From assembly GCF_003797125.1 (NCBI RefSeq), contig NZ_RKKE01000002.1, forward strand, positions 843,661-907,660: a stretch of 64,000 nt of DNA, in the 5' to 3' direction. Position 1 is the stretch's first letter, and every line of letters begins with the position of its first letter. Both the position numbers and the translations under genes were made by a program. The notes under the pieces are model-generated. The model did no database searches and was not told the DNA's origin. It saw nothing but the letters and a program-made list of their open reading frames with translations. This document shows positions 18,377 to 27,688 of this stretch, in pieces. This DNA comes from Shewanella frigidimarina (GTDB lineage Bacteria; Pseudomonadota; Gammaproteobacteria; Enterobacterales; Shewanellaceae).

Positions 18377-19066
18377 CTACACAGACTTGACTTCAGCATC
18401 GGTTAAAAAGCGCCATTCACCTGCGGCTAAGTCAGCATTTAACTCGATAGCACCAACCGCTTCACGATGTAAATTAACCACTCTATTACCCACAGCGGCA
18501 AACATACGCTTAACTTGATGGTACTTACCTTCACTAATCGTCAATCGCACATGAGTTGAGTCAATAATATCGAGCAAAGCAGGCTTAGTCAGTCCGTCTT
18601 CATTGCGCAGCTCAACGCCATCGGCAAATACCTGGATTAAACTGTCATCAATAGGTTCGGCTAATTCCACCCAATAGCGTTTGCCACAATCTTTCTTTGG
18701 CGAAGTGATTTTATGCGACCACTGACCATCACTAGTAATTAACACTAAGCCTGTGGTGTCGACATCTAATCGGCCAGCAATGTGCAAAGTATCCATTTTC
18801 TCAATATCAATCAAACTCAATACTGATGGGTATTCTTCATCAATGGTTGAACAGATGGTGTCTACCGGTTTATTTAACATGATGTAACGTTCGCCAATCA
18901 CGCTAATTAACGTACCGTCTAAATGCACTGCCATTTGTGGTAGTACTTTAAAACCTGAATTTTTTACCACAACACCATCACAGGTAACATCACCACGGTG
19001 CAAGGCTCTCTTGGCCAATGACCGAGTTAGTTCGGTACTTTCACAGATAAATTTGTCTAAACGCAC
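18377..19066 (-). CDS. rsuA: 16S rRNA pseudouridine(516) synthase
   Basis: RsuA isomerises uridine 516 of 16S rRNA. The protein has 229 residues, the size of E. coli RsuA. An N-terminal S4 RNA-binding domain (about 1-55, starting MRLDKFI) is followed by the catalytic domain with AGRLDVDTTGLVL (about 96-108), whose Asp is the catalytic residue, and the later KYHQVKRMF motif. The start codon is GTG. The S4 domain, size and sequence set it apart from RluB/RluE/RluF, although RluE is the nearest alternative. Confidence 0.93.
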   Translation of the reverse strand: MRLDKFICESTELTRSLAKRALHRGDVTCDGVVVKNSGFKVLPQMAVHLDGTLISVIGERYIMLNKPVDTICSTIDEEYPSVLSLIDIEKMDTLHIAGRLDVDTTGLVLITSDGQWSHKITSPKKDCGKRYWVELAEPIDDSLIQVFADGVELRNEDGLTKPALLDIIDSTHVRLTISEGKYHQVKRMFAAVGNRVVNLHREAVGAIELNADLAAGEWRFLTDAEVKSV

Positions 19067-19358
19067 AATGATTACTCAATCTAAAAATATTGGCGCTATT
19101 ATGCTGCTTACACGCTCAAATAGAAATCAATCACCAACATTTTTCACTGCTAAGGTAATTTTTGGTTACACATCCTCACAAAAAACACGCTAAAAATGCC
19201 CCTTTGCGGCTTGTTTTATAGACGGATAAGGCTTTAACATACAATTCACAATAAAAGTAATAGCTTTTCCCTTTGGATAAAGGGGTTATTACTGAATTAA
19301 GCGACACTGATCGCAATGCCCCATTGAAGGGCTCTTTACATCAAGCAAAGGAAACAAC

Positions 19359-21446
19359 ATGAGAAAATTGGTTATTGGCGGTCTATGCGCCTCATTAATT
19401 GCAGGCTTGAGTGCTTGTAGTGATGACAAGGCAGTCGTTACGCCTGCTGCAGATGTCGCAAAAACAGCTACTGCTGCTGCAGTAGAAAAAGCACTTACAT
19501 CTGGCATCACGTTTGACAACATCGACAAGTCAGTGCGCCCACAAGACGATTTTTACATGTATGTTAACGGCGCATGGATGAAAAATGCAGAAATCCCTGG
19601 CGACCGTACCAACATTGGTGCATTTTACGACCTACGTGAAAATGCACGTGATGACGTTAAAGCCATCATTGAAGACTTAAGCGCGACGCCAAACCTAGCC
19701 GATGGCACTGATGAACAGAAAGTAGCTGATTTATATCGTTCATTTATGGACGTTGAAACGCTAAATAAATTAGGTATTGCGCCAATTCAAGCTGATTTAG
19801 ATAAAATTGCCGCACTAAAAGATAAAAAAGAATTAACCGCGTTTTTTGGTGAAAACCAAGCAAACGGTGGTGGTACACCTTTAGCATTCTATGTTGAAAT
19901 TGATGCTAAAGATTCAAGCCGTTACGCCACACACATTTGGCAATATGGTTTAAGCCTGCCAGAAAAAGATTACTACTTTAATCAAGAAGAACGCTTCGTC
20001 AACATCCGTAAAGCTTACGTTGAACACATTGAAAAAATGTACAACCTTGCTGGTTTACCTAATGCAAAAGCAAACGCTGAAGCCATTCTTGCACTTGAAA
20101 CTCAAATTGCAGAAAAGCATTGGGACGTTGTTGAAACGCGCGACAGTACTAAAACATACAACCTATACCAAGTTAAGAATTTGCCAGAATTAGCATCAGA
20201 AATTAACTGGGATGGTTATTTAGCAGCGCTTGGCGGCGACAAGCAAACTGATATTATTATCAACCAACCAAGTTATATCCAAGGTTTAAACGAGGTGCTT
20301 AAAAATAACGACCTTGATACTTGGAAAAACTACATGACTTGGATGGCATTGACACATAATGCCAGCAATTTATCTGAAGCATTAGATAATGAAAACTTTG
20401 AGTTTTTCTCTAAGACACTTAATGGTCAAGAAGAGCAAGAAACTCGCTGGAAGCGTGGCGTGAGCACGGTAAGTGACACGCTAGGCGAAGTTGTGGGTAA
20501 AGTGTATGTGAAACGTCACTTTGCACCAGAAGCTAAAACCCGTATGGAACAGTTAGTTGAAAACTTACGTGGCGCTTATAGTTCAAGCATTGACTCACTA
20601 GATTGGATGAGTGCTGATACTAAAGTTGCTGCAAAAGACAAACTGGCTAAATTTAATCCTAAAATTGGTTACCCGAACAAGTGGGATGACTACAGCAAAC
20701 TGACCATTAAAGCAGATGACTTAGTGGGTAATGCTAAACGTGCGGCGATTGTTGAGCATAACAAAGGCTTAGCTAAGTTAGGCCAACCAATCGATAAAGA
20801 CGAGTGGCACATGACGCCACAAACCGTTAACGCTTACTACAACCCAACCATGAACGAAATCGTGTTCCCTGCTGCGATTTTACAACCACCATTCTTCAAC
20901 TTAGAAGCTGATGATGCGGTTAACTATGGTGGTATTGGTGCGGTTATTGGCCACGAAATGGGCCATGGTTTTGATGACCAAGGTGCTAAATTTGATGGCG
21001 AAGGTAACATGCGTGACTGGTGGACCGAAGCTGACTTAAAAGCATTCGAGTCAAAAGGCAATGCATTAATCGCTCAGTACAATGGTTATCAAGTATTTGA
21101 CGACCTACACGTAAACGGCAGCCTAACATTAGGTGAGAACATTGGTGACTTATCAGGTGTGACTATCGCCTATAAAGCTTACAAAATGTCACTTGATGGT
21201 AAAGAAGCACCGGTTATTGATGGCTTAACAGGCGATCAACGTTTCTTCATGGGCTTCACTCAAATTTGGCGTGTGAAGATGAAAGAAGAAGCAATGCGTA
21301 ACCGCGTAGCAACTGATCCGCATTCACCAGGTCATTTCCGTGCATTAGGTGCGTTATCTAACATGCCTGAGTTCTACAGCACTTATGACGTGAAAGAAGG
21401 CGACAAGATGTACATTGAGCCAGCTAGTCGCGTAAAAATTTGGTAA
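19359..21446 (+). CDS. M13 (neprilysin/PepO-type) metalloendopeptidase lipoprotein
   Basis: This 695-residue zinc peptidase has a lipoprotein signal peptide (lipobox LSAC, Cys about 20). An Ala-rich linker leads to the M13 N-terminal helical domain (about 50-430), and the C-terminal catalytic domain follows. The zinc site HEMGH lies near residue 533, with the third ligand in GENIGDLSG (about 591-599). The substrate-binding NAYYNP and INQPSY-like segments typical of M13 are also present. Bacterial members such as PepO degrade peptides. It is monocistronic: AGGAAAC ribosome-binding site, own strong terminator. Peptide turnover in the periplasm or at the cell surface is likely. Confidence 0.94.
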   Translation: MRKLVIGGLCASLIAGLSACSDDKAVVTPAADVAKTATAAAVEKALTSGITFDNIDKSVRPQDDFYMYVNGAWMKNAEIPGDRTNIGAFYDLRENARDDVKAIIEDLSATPNLADGTDEQKVADLYRSFMDVETLNKLGIAPIQADLDKIAALKDKKELTAFFGENQANGGGTPLAFYVEIDAKDSSRYATHIWQYGLSLPEKDYYFNQEERFVNIRKAYVEHIEKMYNLAGLPNAKANAEAILALETQIAEKHWDVVETRDSTKTYNLYQVKNLPELASEINWDGYLAALGGDKQTDIIINQPSYIQGLNEVLKNNDLDTWKNYMTWMALTHNASNLSEALDNENFEFFSKTLNGQEEQETRWKRGVSTVSDTLGEVVGKVYVKRHFAPEAKTRMEQLVENLRGAYSSSIDSLDWMSADTKVAAKDKLAKFNPKIGYPNKWDDYSKLTIKADDLVGNAKRAAIVEHNKGLAKLGQPIDKDEWHMTPQTVNAYYNPTMNEIVFPAAILQPPFFNLEADDAVNYGGIGAVIGHEMGHGFDDQGAKFDGEGNMRDWWTEADLKAFESKGNALIAQYNGYQVFDDLHVNGSLTLGENIGDLSGVTIAYKAYKMSLDGKEAPVIDGLTGDQRFFMGFTQIWRVKMKEEAMRNRVATDPHSPGHFRALGALSNMPEFYSTYDVKEGDKMYIEPASRVKIW

Positions 21447-21484
21447 TCACCAAGGCGAATGACTGACTTAGGTCACATTTACAC

Positions 21485-21517
21485 AAAAAAAAAGGGCATC
21501 GAAAGATGCCCTTTTTT
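21485..21517 (+). terminator. Terminator of the M13 peptidase gene
   Basis: The stem AAAGGGCATC/GATGCCCTTT with a GAAA tetraloop is followed by a T run. Confidence 0.95.
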
Positions 21518-21662
21518 ATGATAAAAAAAATAACCACTTGATAATAAAAACGAATACAAAACATAGCCAAGTTAATATATATCATTAAACCTTGTTCATT
21601 CAGCCCCTATTCAGCCAAAAAGCGGTACATTGGATTAACAGACATTATGCTGGAGCTATTCA

Positions 21663-22442
21663 ATGAATAAGTTGTTTCGTACCTTCTTTATATTCTTAAT
21701 TTTACTGTCTACACGTGGTGCTATTGCCCAGCCTAACGAGCTTAAATACACCAAGCTAGCTCAGCCATCTGACTTCAGCCAAAAATCATCTAATGATATT
21801 GAGCAGCTAATGGCGCTTTATGATCACAACACCGACTTGGTGACACAAGATAGTGATAACTTGCATGCTCTGATGTCACGGGCACCGGCGGCGCAGCAAG
21901 AACTGATTGACCTACTTCACTTCATTGACCAATCAAGTAATACCAAAACCATTCTTCCTGCTACCAAAAGTTATCAGCGTGCGGCTCAAAAAGTGCAAAC
22001 TAAATTTAATGGAGATGCCAGCCAACTAACCGATATAGCACGGGCAAGTGTGGTGGCCTATGACGTAAAAAGCTTGCTATCAAGTTACCAACAGTTGAGC
22101 CAATACACCGAAATTGTGCAATTGAAAAATCGTTTTGCTCACCCTAAAGTGTCAGGTTATCGTGATTTAAATGTATTAGTGAAATTACCCGTAAGCCAAA
22201 TGGTGGTTGAAGTACAATTTCATTTAAATGATATTGCCGACATTAAAAGTGGCCCTGAACATCATGTTTATGAGCAAATCCAACAGATTGAGTCTCAGGC
22301 TAAAGCCACATCAAGACGCTTAAATGACATAGAACAAGCCACTATCGCTAAACTGCGTCAAGACTCTCACAAGCAGTATCACAAAGCGTGGTTAAGCTAC
22401 AAACGTCAAAGTTTATACAGTTCACAACGCCAAGTTGCATAG
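21663..22442 (+). CDS. RelA/SpoT-fold (small alarmone synthetase-like) protein with a signal peptide
   Basis: This 259-residue protein has a RelA/SpoT synthetase-like domain at about 95-210. Features seen are KSYQRAAQK (102-110, ATP-site basic residues), DIAR (124-127, with a candidate metal-binding Asp), KNRF (155-158), GYRDLNV (165-171, guanine-stacking Tyr), VEVQFH (182-187, with candidate catalytic Glu183) and HHVYE (200-204). No hydrolase, TGS or ACT domain is present, so it is of SAS size. The first 22 residues form a clear Sec signal peptide ending AIA/Q. The ATG has GGAG at the right spacing, so this leader is translated. From memory, K107 and E188 are essential in Vibrio RelV; K102 and E183 here keep that 81-residue spacing. 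An exported nucleotide pyrophosphokinase is puzzling. The gene is bounded by terminators. Confidence 0.72.
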   Translation: MNKLFRTFFIFLILLSTRGAIAQPNELKYTKLAQPSDFSQKSSNDIEQLMALYDHNTDLVTQDSDNLHALMSRAPAAQQELIDLLHFIDQSSNTKTILPATKSYQRAAQKVQTKFNGDASQLTDIARASVVAYDVKSLLSSYQQLSQYTEIVQLKNRFAHPKVSGYRDLNVLVKLPVSQMVVEVQFHLNDIADIKSGPEHHVYEQIQQIESQAKATSRRLNDIEQATIAKLRQDSHKQYHKAWLSYKRQSLYSSQRQVA

Positions 22443-22459
22443 TATCCACACCACCCTTT

Positions 22460-22485
22460 AGCGCTCATATGAGCGCTTTTTTTTT
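22460..22485 (+). terminator. Terminator of the RelA/SpoT-like gene
   Basis: The perfect palindrome AGCGCTCAT/ATGAGCGCT is followed by a run of nine T. Confidence 0.95.
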
Positions 22486-22557
22486 GCCAAACAAGATCCG
22501 CAACAATCACATCTGCTATACTCGCGCCCATTACGAAACGATCTGCTGGACAATGCA

Positions 22558-22959
22558 ATGAATGACATTATTGAACAACTACAAGAATTAAGCGAAACCG
22601 TACCGGTGCCGTTAGAATTGCCAACTTTTGAGCAACTTGTAGAAGTTGAAGAACAGATCTTAATTGGTTTACCCAATGATTTAAAAGAATTCTTACTGTA
22701 TGGCAGCGATGTTATTTATGGCACGCTTGAACCTGTTACCGCAGCCGATCCATCTTCACATACCTACTTACCTGAAGTAGCTTGTTATGCTTGGTCTATT
22801 GGATTACCTCGAGAACAAATTGCCATTTGCCAAATCGGTGATAGCTTTTATTGTATTGATGAAGAAAGCCAAGTGTTGTTTTGGAAAAAAGGCCGATTTA
22901 GCGACAAAGTATGGGAATCATTTTGGCATTGGGCCGAAGACGTGTGGCTTAATCGATAG
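22558..22959 (+). CDS. SMI1/KNR4 family protein
   Basis: This 133-residue cytoplasmic protein has the SMI1/KNR4 (SUKH) fold pattern: an early PTFEQLVEVEEQIL helix, the characteristic GLPNDLKEFLLYGSDV (about 38-53), a central strand region, IAICQIGDSFYCID (about 88-101), and a C-terminal WESFWHWAEDVWL helix. The superfamily is best known for immunity proteins of polymorphic toxins and contact-dependent inhibition systems, but stand-alone housekeeping members exist. It lies downstream of the RelA/SpoT-like gene, past a terminator, and 91 bases upstream of the DUF4447 gene. No toxin-delivery genes are nearby. Confidence 0.82.
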   Translation: MNDIIEQLQELSETVPVPLELPTFEQLVEVEEQILIGLPNDLKEFLLYGSDVIYGTLEPVTAADPSSHTYLPEVACYAWSIGLPREQIAICQIGDSFYCIDEESQVLFWKKGRFSDKVWESFWHWAEDVWLNR

Positions 22960-23050
22960 TCTTATCTATTAGCCTAGGTTGGAGTTAACTAACCCAACGC
23001 GAGATCATAAGCGCTTATTAAACAAATTATCACTAACAATGAGAACTATC

Positions 23051-23551
23051 ATGTCGAAAAACACCGGTTTAAATGCAATTGAAATTCAATGTTTACGTCA
23101 GTCTTTAGGCCTAACAACTGAACAGGTTGCTAGCATCACTAAAGCCAGTAATGAAGACGTGATGGCATGGGAATCTGGCGAGCAAGAAGCGCCGATTCCG
23201 GCTCAAAAAAAGTTACTAGAAATCGATGATATTATCGAGATGCAAGTACTAAATACCTCTGACGGTATTGAAGAGCTATTTAAAAAAGAGCCTAAGCGTC
23301 GGTTAGCGTTTGTGGTGTATCCGACTCAAGCGCTATATACCCAATACAATCCAGAATTTTTAAGCACTTTGCCATTAACTGAATTATACAATGTTGCAGC
23401 TTGGCGTATTAAAAAAGAATGCAAACTTGTACTTGAAGTGGATGTGAGTTTGGTGGCACTAGATGCTGAAGCATACAAAGCTTATCGCGCTGATAACGGC
23501 ATGAGCGAAAGCCGTGAAAGCCGTGCGAAATGGGCTGCTACTCAATTATAA
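23051..23551 (+). CDS. DUF4447 family protein with a YdiL/Aca2-like helix-turn-helix
   Basis: This protein of about 166 residues is of a type I associate with Shewanella. The N-terminal ~60 residues form a helix-turn-helix ([30 protein letters not shown]), as in YdiL/Aca2-like regulators. The C-terminal domain contains the conserved [22 protein letters not shown] and [19 protein letters not shown] start at 23051 ([11 protein letters not shown]). The longer in-frame opening at 22979 (MELTNP) and the ATG at 23039 lack good ribosome-binding sites and family support. It may be a DNA-binding regulator, but no target is evident. A terminator follows. Confidence 0.82.
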   Translation: MSKNTGLNAIEIQCLRQSLGLTTEQVASITKASNEDVMAWESGEQEAPIPAQKKLLEIDDIIEMQVLNTSDGIEELFKKEPKRRLAFVVYPTQALYTQYNPEFLSTLPLTELYNVAAWRIKKECKLVLEVDVSLVALDAEAYKAYRADNGMSESRESRAKWAATQL

Positions 23552-23580
23552 ATAGTCTGTATATTGCCAGTAAATAACCA

Positions 23581-23606
23581 AAAGGAAGCCTTGTGCTTCC
23601 TTTTTA
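23581..23606. terminator. Terminator between DUF4447 and the GST gene
   Basis: The stem AAAGGAAGC/GCTTCCTTT has a 5-nt loop and is followed by T5 on the plus strand. It lies between two convergent genes. Confidence 0.85.
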
Positions 23607-23613
23607 ATGACTG

Positions 23614-24246
23614 TTATTTCGTTGCATTAACAAGTGGTGCTGTTTTGGCGAGTGCTGCGGCCAAAGCAGGACGTTGCTTTAATCGATCGCGATAAGCGGA
23701 CAGCTTAGGCGGCAGATGTTGTTCGAATCCCAAAGCCCAACCTAAGGTTTGTGCGAGTAAAATATCGGCAACCATAGGCGAGCTACCACACAAAAAGCCA
23801 GACTCTGGTATCCAAGTTTCTGCAATAGCAGCAGCTTGATCAAACTCCCATTTAGCCACAGCAAACATGGCGTCTACGCGCAATTCTTTTGGCAACGCAA
23901 AACGATGCTTCCCCATGCTCCACAGTGGTTGTTCAAGTTCGCTAATCACAAAGCTCATCCAGCGCTCATGAATACCCGACGCTTGAGTACCCGGTTTTGG
24001 TAACCATTTACCTTGGCCGTACTTTTCAGCTAAATAACGCATAATGGCCGCGGATTCAGTTAACACAAAGTCACCATCGGCGAGTACTGGCATTTTGCCA
24101 CTAGGGTTGAGGGCTAAAAATGCGTCACCTTTATTTTCACCTTTGGCAAAATCAATAAAATGAAATTGCCATTCAACGCCTAATTCTTCTAAAAGCCAAG
24201 ATACTCGGAGTGCTCGACTTTTTTGAGTTCCGTATAACGTAATCAT
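23614..24246 (-). CDS. Glutathione S-transferase family protein
   Basis: This 210-residue cytosolic GST has a thioredoxin-like N-terminal domain (MITLYGTQKSRALRVSWLLEELGV, about 1-80, with the glutathione-site LTESAAIMRYL at about 61-71) and an all-helical C-terminal domain. I start at the ATG at 24246, which follows AAAGGAT; the frame extends 17 codons upstream to 24297 without family support. It is monocistronic. A second GST occurs at 60061-60681. The substrate is unknown. Confidence 0.9.
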   Translation of the reverse strand: MITLYGTQKSRALRVSWLLEELGVEWQFHFIDFAKGENKGDAFLALNPSGKMPVLADGDFVLTESAAIMRYLAEKYGQGKWLPKPGTQASGIHERWMSFVISELEQPLWSMGKHRFALPKELRVDAMFAVAKWEFDQAAAIAETWIPESGFLCGSSPMVADILLAQTLGWALGFEQHLPPKLSAYRDRLKQRPALAAALAKTAPLVNATK

Positions 24247-24344
24247 GTTGAATCCTTTTGGGGTAATCCAATCAATTCGTACAATAAAAAAAGCCACATT
24301 GCACCTTAAGTGAATGTGACTATCGATATCTTATGACGTTGCCA

Positions 24345-26912
24345 TTAGAACTTCATTGTGACTTTAGTATAAATATAACGGCCTAGTGGGTTATGTACGC
24401 CCATTGCGTAACCATAAAGGTCAGCATCGCCATCACCAATCGCAAATGATGGCTCTTCATCAAACACGTTATTTACACCTACAGATAACTTAACAGTATC
24501 GTTGAAACGATATGAACCAGACATATCAACTAACAACTGTGCATCAACAGTACGAGTTTTGTTGTAGTCTTCAAACTCACCGATATAGCTTAAGTTAACG
24601 TTAGCCGTAAAGTCGTCCATGTTCCAGTTGGTTGTTGCCAACCAACGGTGTTGTGGATACTCGTACTCACCGGTGTAGTCAATCGTTGTTCCATCAACTT
24701 CTTTTTCAAAGCTGATTAAGTAGCTGTACTCTAAACCAAACTTAATATCACCATAGCTGTTTAACTCAAGACCGTAATGGCTAGATAAATCGATACCTTG
24801 TACTTCTTGTGAGCCAATATTGACAAATGCTGACTTGATTACGTCAATTGAGCCAAATGTTTCGCCCGCTTGCGGTGCATTACGTAAACAAATAGTGCTA
24901 TTTTGATCATTACAGTTTTCGTCGTAAAGATCTTGGTTTTGCAATGAGTCAATTTTGTGATCTTGGAGAATATTGTATAAATCAAAACCAATATCAAACT
25001 GCTGACTTGGTGCCCAAATCATACCGACGTTCCAAGTCTCAGACTCTTCCGCTTTAAGATTCGGGTTACCGGCAAATATAAAGTTGTAGTCAAGCAATTC
25101 ACAGTCGACGTTATCAGCTGCACAACGATAGCTATCGGTTAAAAAGTCACTTTTTTCAGAAGGGCCTAAACCAATTTGCGCTAATGATGGTGCACGGAAA
25201 CCTGTGGACCAAGAACCACGTGCAGTTATCTCGTCACTAATACCCCACTGGAAAGCAATTTTAGGGTTAGTGGTTGAACCAAAGTCACTGTAGCTGTCAT
25301 AACGACCGGCAAGTTGTAATTCAAAGTTATCTGCAATAGGAATTGATAATTCTACATAGGCAGCATGTTGATCACGCGAACCAAATGCAGACACCGCTTC
25401 AGTACCAAAAATAAGACCGCGTTGGAACTGCTCATCAGGAATGTCACTAACGCTTTCTTCGCGGTATTCTGCACCTGCAGCCATCATGATATCGCGATCT
25501 GCGATGGTAAATGCATGTCCCGAAATACTCGCATCATAAGCTGTGATGCTCGACTTACCTTGTCTTACTAGACTTGTGGTGATGCGATCAATCACATCTT
25601 GCGAGTTCATAGTGCCGCCAAACGGGTTGTAGTTACCGGCATCAATTTCGGCTTGTAAGTAATCGGTTCTTACCCAACCTTGTGAGCGGTCACCAGTTTG
25701 AGTAGATTCACTGCGGCCACGTTGCGCTGATACTTCCCAGTCCCAATCATTGATAACGCCACGAAGACCGGCAACAATACGCATGGTATCTGATTCGATA
25801 TCCCAACGACGTGCGCCAGCATCAACTGTACGGTAACGACCGATATCAATGTCTTGTCCAAATGGATTGTTAGGATGAGAACCTGGCACGGTTAAACCAG
25901 CATCTTCATCTAATGGCGTTGGTGCACCACCCGCTTCAGAGGTGTTATGTTGTACAGATAACTCTAAAAATGCAGTTAAATCTTCTCCGAGCATGTAATC
26001 AAATTGGCCAATAGCACCAACACGCTCAGACGTTGGAATGGTTAAATTGTATGGACCGTAATCAAACAAACAACTGCCACTTGCTGTGGCATTCTCAGCG
26101 GGGCAATCAGGATCGATGGTTTTCACACCATTAACATAAAAATACCCTGGAAAGCCTCGTGATGAACGGTAATCTTCACCACCGTAAGGTGATTGGTTTG
26201 CAGTGCCAAAACGGCCCATATCGCTTGCTGACAAAGTGCCATTAGTAAAGTAATCAAGAATAACTGACGCACTGCCTTTGTCGGCTTTTACGCCCCACAC
26301 TAAGCTGGCTGTGGTTTCGTCATAACCCGTACCGCTGTCGTCGCCATAACCTAGGTTAATTTCAAGCCCTTCGATGTCTTTTCTTAATATGATGTTAACC
26401 ACACCAGCAATAGCATCAGAACCATAAATAGCTGAAGCACCGTCTTTAAGAATATCAATGCGCTCAATTGCTGATACAGGGATGTTGTTGATATCAACAA
26501 ATGAATTCGAAATCCCTTCAGCAAAGGCACTCGATCCCACTCGGCGACCATTGATAAGTACCAAAGTGGCATCTGGCCCTAAGCCACGTAAACTGATTGA
26601 TGCGCCACCGTTAGCGGTAGAATCTTGGCTGTTACCACGAGTAGAAAATGCGCCAGAACCGTTTGCAGGCATACGTTCAAGCAATTGTTGTAGGTTATCA
26701 AAACCCATGTTGGCAATATCGTCTTTATTCAACGATTGAACTGGCGATGGTCCTTCAATATCAGTCCGTTTGATACGAGAACCGGTCACTTCAATTCGTT
26801 CAACTTTTGATTGTGCACCTGCTTCGGCAGCTTGAGAAACGAGTGCGATAGGGGCAAGGGACAGTGAAACGGCGATGGCGCAAGCACTACGCAATAGGTT
26901 AGTTTTTTTCAT
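24345..26912 (-). CDS. TonB-dependent outer-membrane receptor
   Basis: This receptor has about 855 residues. The signal peptide is about residues 1-28, followed by a TonB-box-like VERIEVTGSRI. The plug domain (about 45-165) carries SISLRGLGPDATLVLINGRR and DGASAIYGSDAIAGVVNIILRK. The C-terminal barrel ends in the canonical aromatic residue (TMKF). The plug signature NGRRVGSSAFAEG is typical of the large Shewanella/Alteromonas group of TonB receptors for peptides, sugars or unknown ligands. AAGGA precedes the ATG at 26912 by five bases, so I prefer it to the ATG two codons upstream at 26918. I see no neighbouring transporter, Fur box or riboswitch, so the ligand is open. Confidence 0.93.
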   Translation of the reverse strand: MKKTNLLRSACAIAVSLSLAPIALVSQAAEAGAQSKVERIEVTGSRIKRTDIEGPSPVQSLNKDDIANMGFDNLQQLLERMPANGSGAFSTRGNSQDSTANGGASISLRGLGPDATLVLINGRRVGSSAFAEGISNSFVDINNIPVSAIERIDILKDGASAIYGSDAIAGVVNIILRKDIEGLEINLGYGDDSGTGYDETTASLVWGVKADKGSASVILDYFTNGTLSASDMGRFGTANQSPYGGEDYRSSRGFPGYFYVNGVKTIDPDCPAENATASGSCLFDYGPYNLTIPTSERVGAIGQFDYMLGEDLTAFLELSVQHNTSEAGGAPTPLDEDAGLTVPGSHPNNPFGQDIDIGRYRTVDAGARRWDIESDTMRIVAGLRGVINDWDWEVSAQRGRSESTQTGDRSQGWVRTDYLQAEIDAGNYNPFGGTMNSQDVIDRITTSLVRQGKSSITAYDASISGHAFTIADRDIMMAAGAEYREESVSDIPDEQFQRGLIFGTEAVSAFGSRDQHAAYVELSIPIADNFELQLAGRYDSYSDFGSTTNPKIAFQWGISDEITARGSWSTGFRAPSLAQIGLGPSEKSDFLTDSYRCAADNVDCELLDYNFIFAGNPNLKAEESETWNVGMIWAPSQQFDIGFDLYNILQDHKIDSLQNQDLYDENCNDQNSTICLRNAPQAGETFGSIDVIKSAFVNIGSQEVQGIDLSSHYGLELNSYGDIKFGLEYSYLISFEKEVDGTTIDYTGEYEYPQHRWLATTNWNMDDFTANVNLSYIGEFEDYNKTRTVDAQLLVDMSGSYRFNDTVKLSVGVNNVFDEEPSFAIGDGDADLYGYAMGVHNPLGRYIYTKVTMKF

Positions 26913-27136
26913 GATCATCCTTAACGTTAATTTATTGTTTTACATCCTTGACTGCTGCACACTGCCGTTTAAAACTATAACGACGTGCAACTCGTACGGA
27001 TTTATTTTTACGTAACCAAGTTAAGTTATTTCTTAACAAAGTCAACACAAGCCAGTAATGTAAATGTAACTAGTTACTTACACAAGAATAAATACTTAAA
27101 AAAAGTGAATTTAAAAGCTTTTGATATGGAGATCAA

Positions 27137-27676
27137 ATGAGTGACAAAACCCTAGTTAGTGCCCACTTTCATGCAAACCTAGGTCTGTACTGGTTATTGT
27201 CTGGCAGCGTATTCATTTTCCTAAGTGTCGTTGGTATTCCATTGTTATTATTATGGTTTCCCCTAGGATTACTGGCGACAAAGCGTTACATCAATAACAT
27301 GGGTGCTGAATTAACCGAGCAAAAACTCATCGTCCGCAAAGGGTTGTTTACTCGAACAGAAAATACTGTTCCATTGGATAAAATCACCGATATGGCACTT
27401 ATCCAAGGTCCCATTATGCGCATATTTGGCATTCATAAACTTACCGTAGAAACCGCCGGGCAATCTGGCGCAGGGGCGTTAATTAGCTTAATTGGCGTCA
27501 TAAATGTAGTCGATTTTAGAGCACAAGTACTGGCACAAAAAACACAACTCAGTGAACGGCAAAACAGCGCATCAGCTCGTCCAAATACCGATGTATTAAT
27601 CCTCGACAATCTACAACAAATGAACGCCACCTTATTGCGAATAGAACGATCATTAACCGCTAAACAATCAAACTAG
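27137..27676 (+). CDS. Bacterial PH-domain (bPH2/YdbT-type) membrane protein
   Basis: This 179-residue protein has two adjacent membrane segments (about 14-32 and 36-52). A bPH2 domain follows with the typical GAELTEQKLIVRKGLFTRTENTVPLDKITDMALIQG pattern (about 63-100) and a tail with probable coiled coil (about 150-175). Members are inner-membrane proteins of unclear role, sometimes linked to envelope stress. The ATG has GGAG upstream. The Nramp-related transporter gene begins 12 bases after the stop, so the two form an operon, and the PH protein may assist or regulate the carrier. Confidence 0.82.
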   Translation: MSDKTLVSAHFHANLGLYWLLSGSVFIFLSVVGIPLLLLWFPLGLLATKRYINNMGAELTEQKLIVRKGLFTRTENTVPLDKITDMALIQGPIMRIFGIHKLTVETAGQSGAGALISLIGVINVVDFRAQVLAQKTQLSERQNSASARPNTDVLILDNLQQMNATLLRIERSLTAKQSN

Positions 27677-27688
27677 GTCTTTTTTAAC

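Noticed and set aside
22979..23050. A longer start for the DUF4447 protein.
   Set aside because: No ribosome-binding site, and the family begins near [11 protein letters not shown] at 23051.
27066..27077. The 12-bp palindrome GTAACTAGTTAC upstream of the PH-domain gene.
   Set aside because: Could be an operator, but there is no regulator next to it and the length is within chance for AT-rich DNA.
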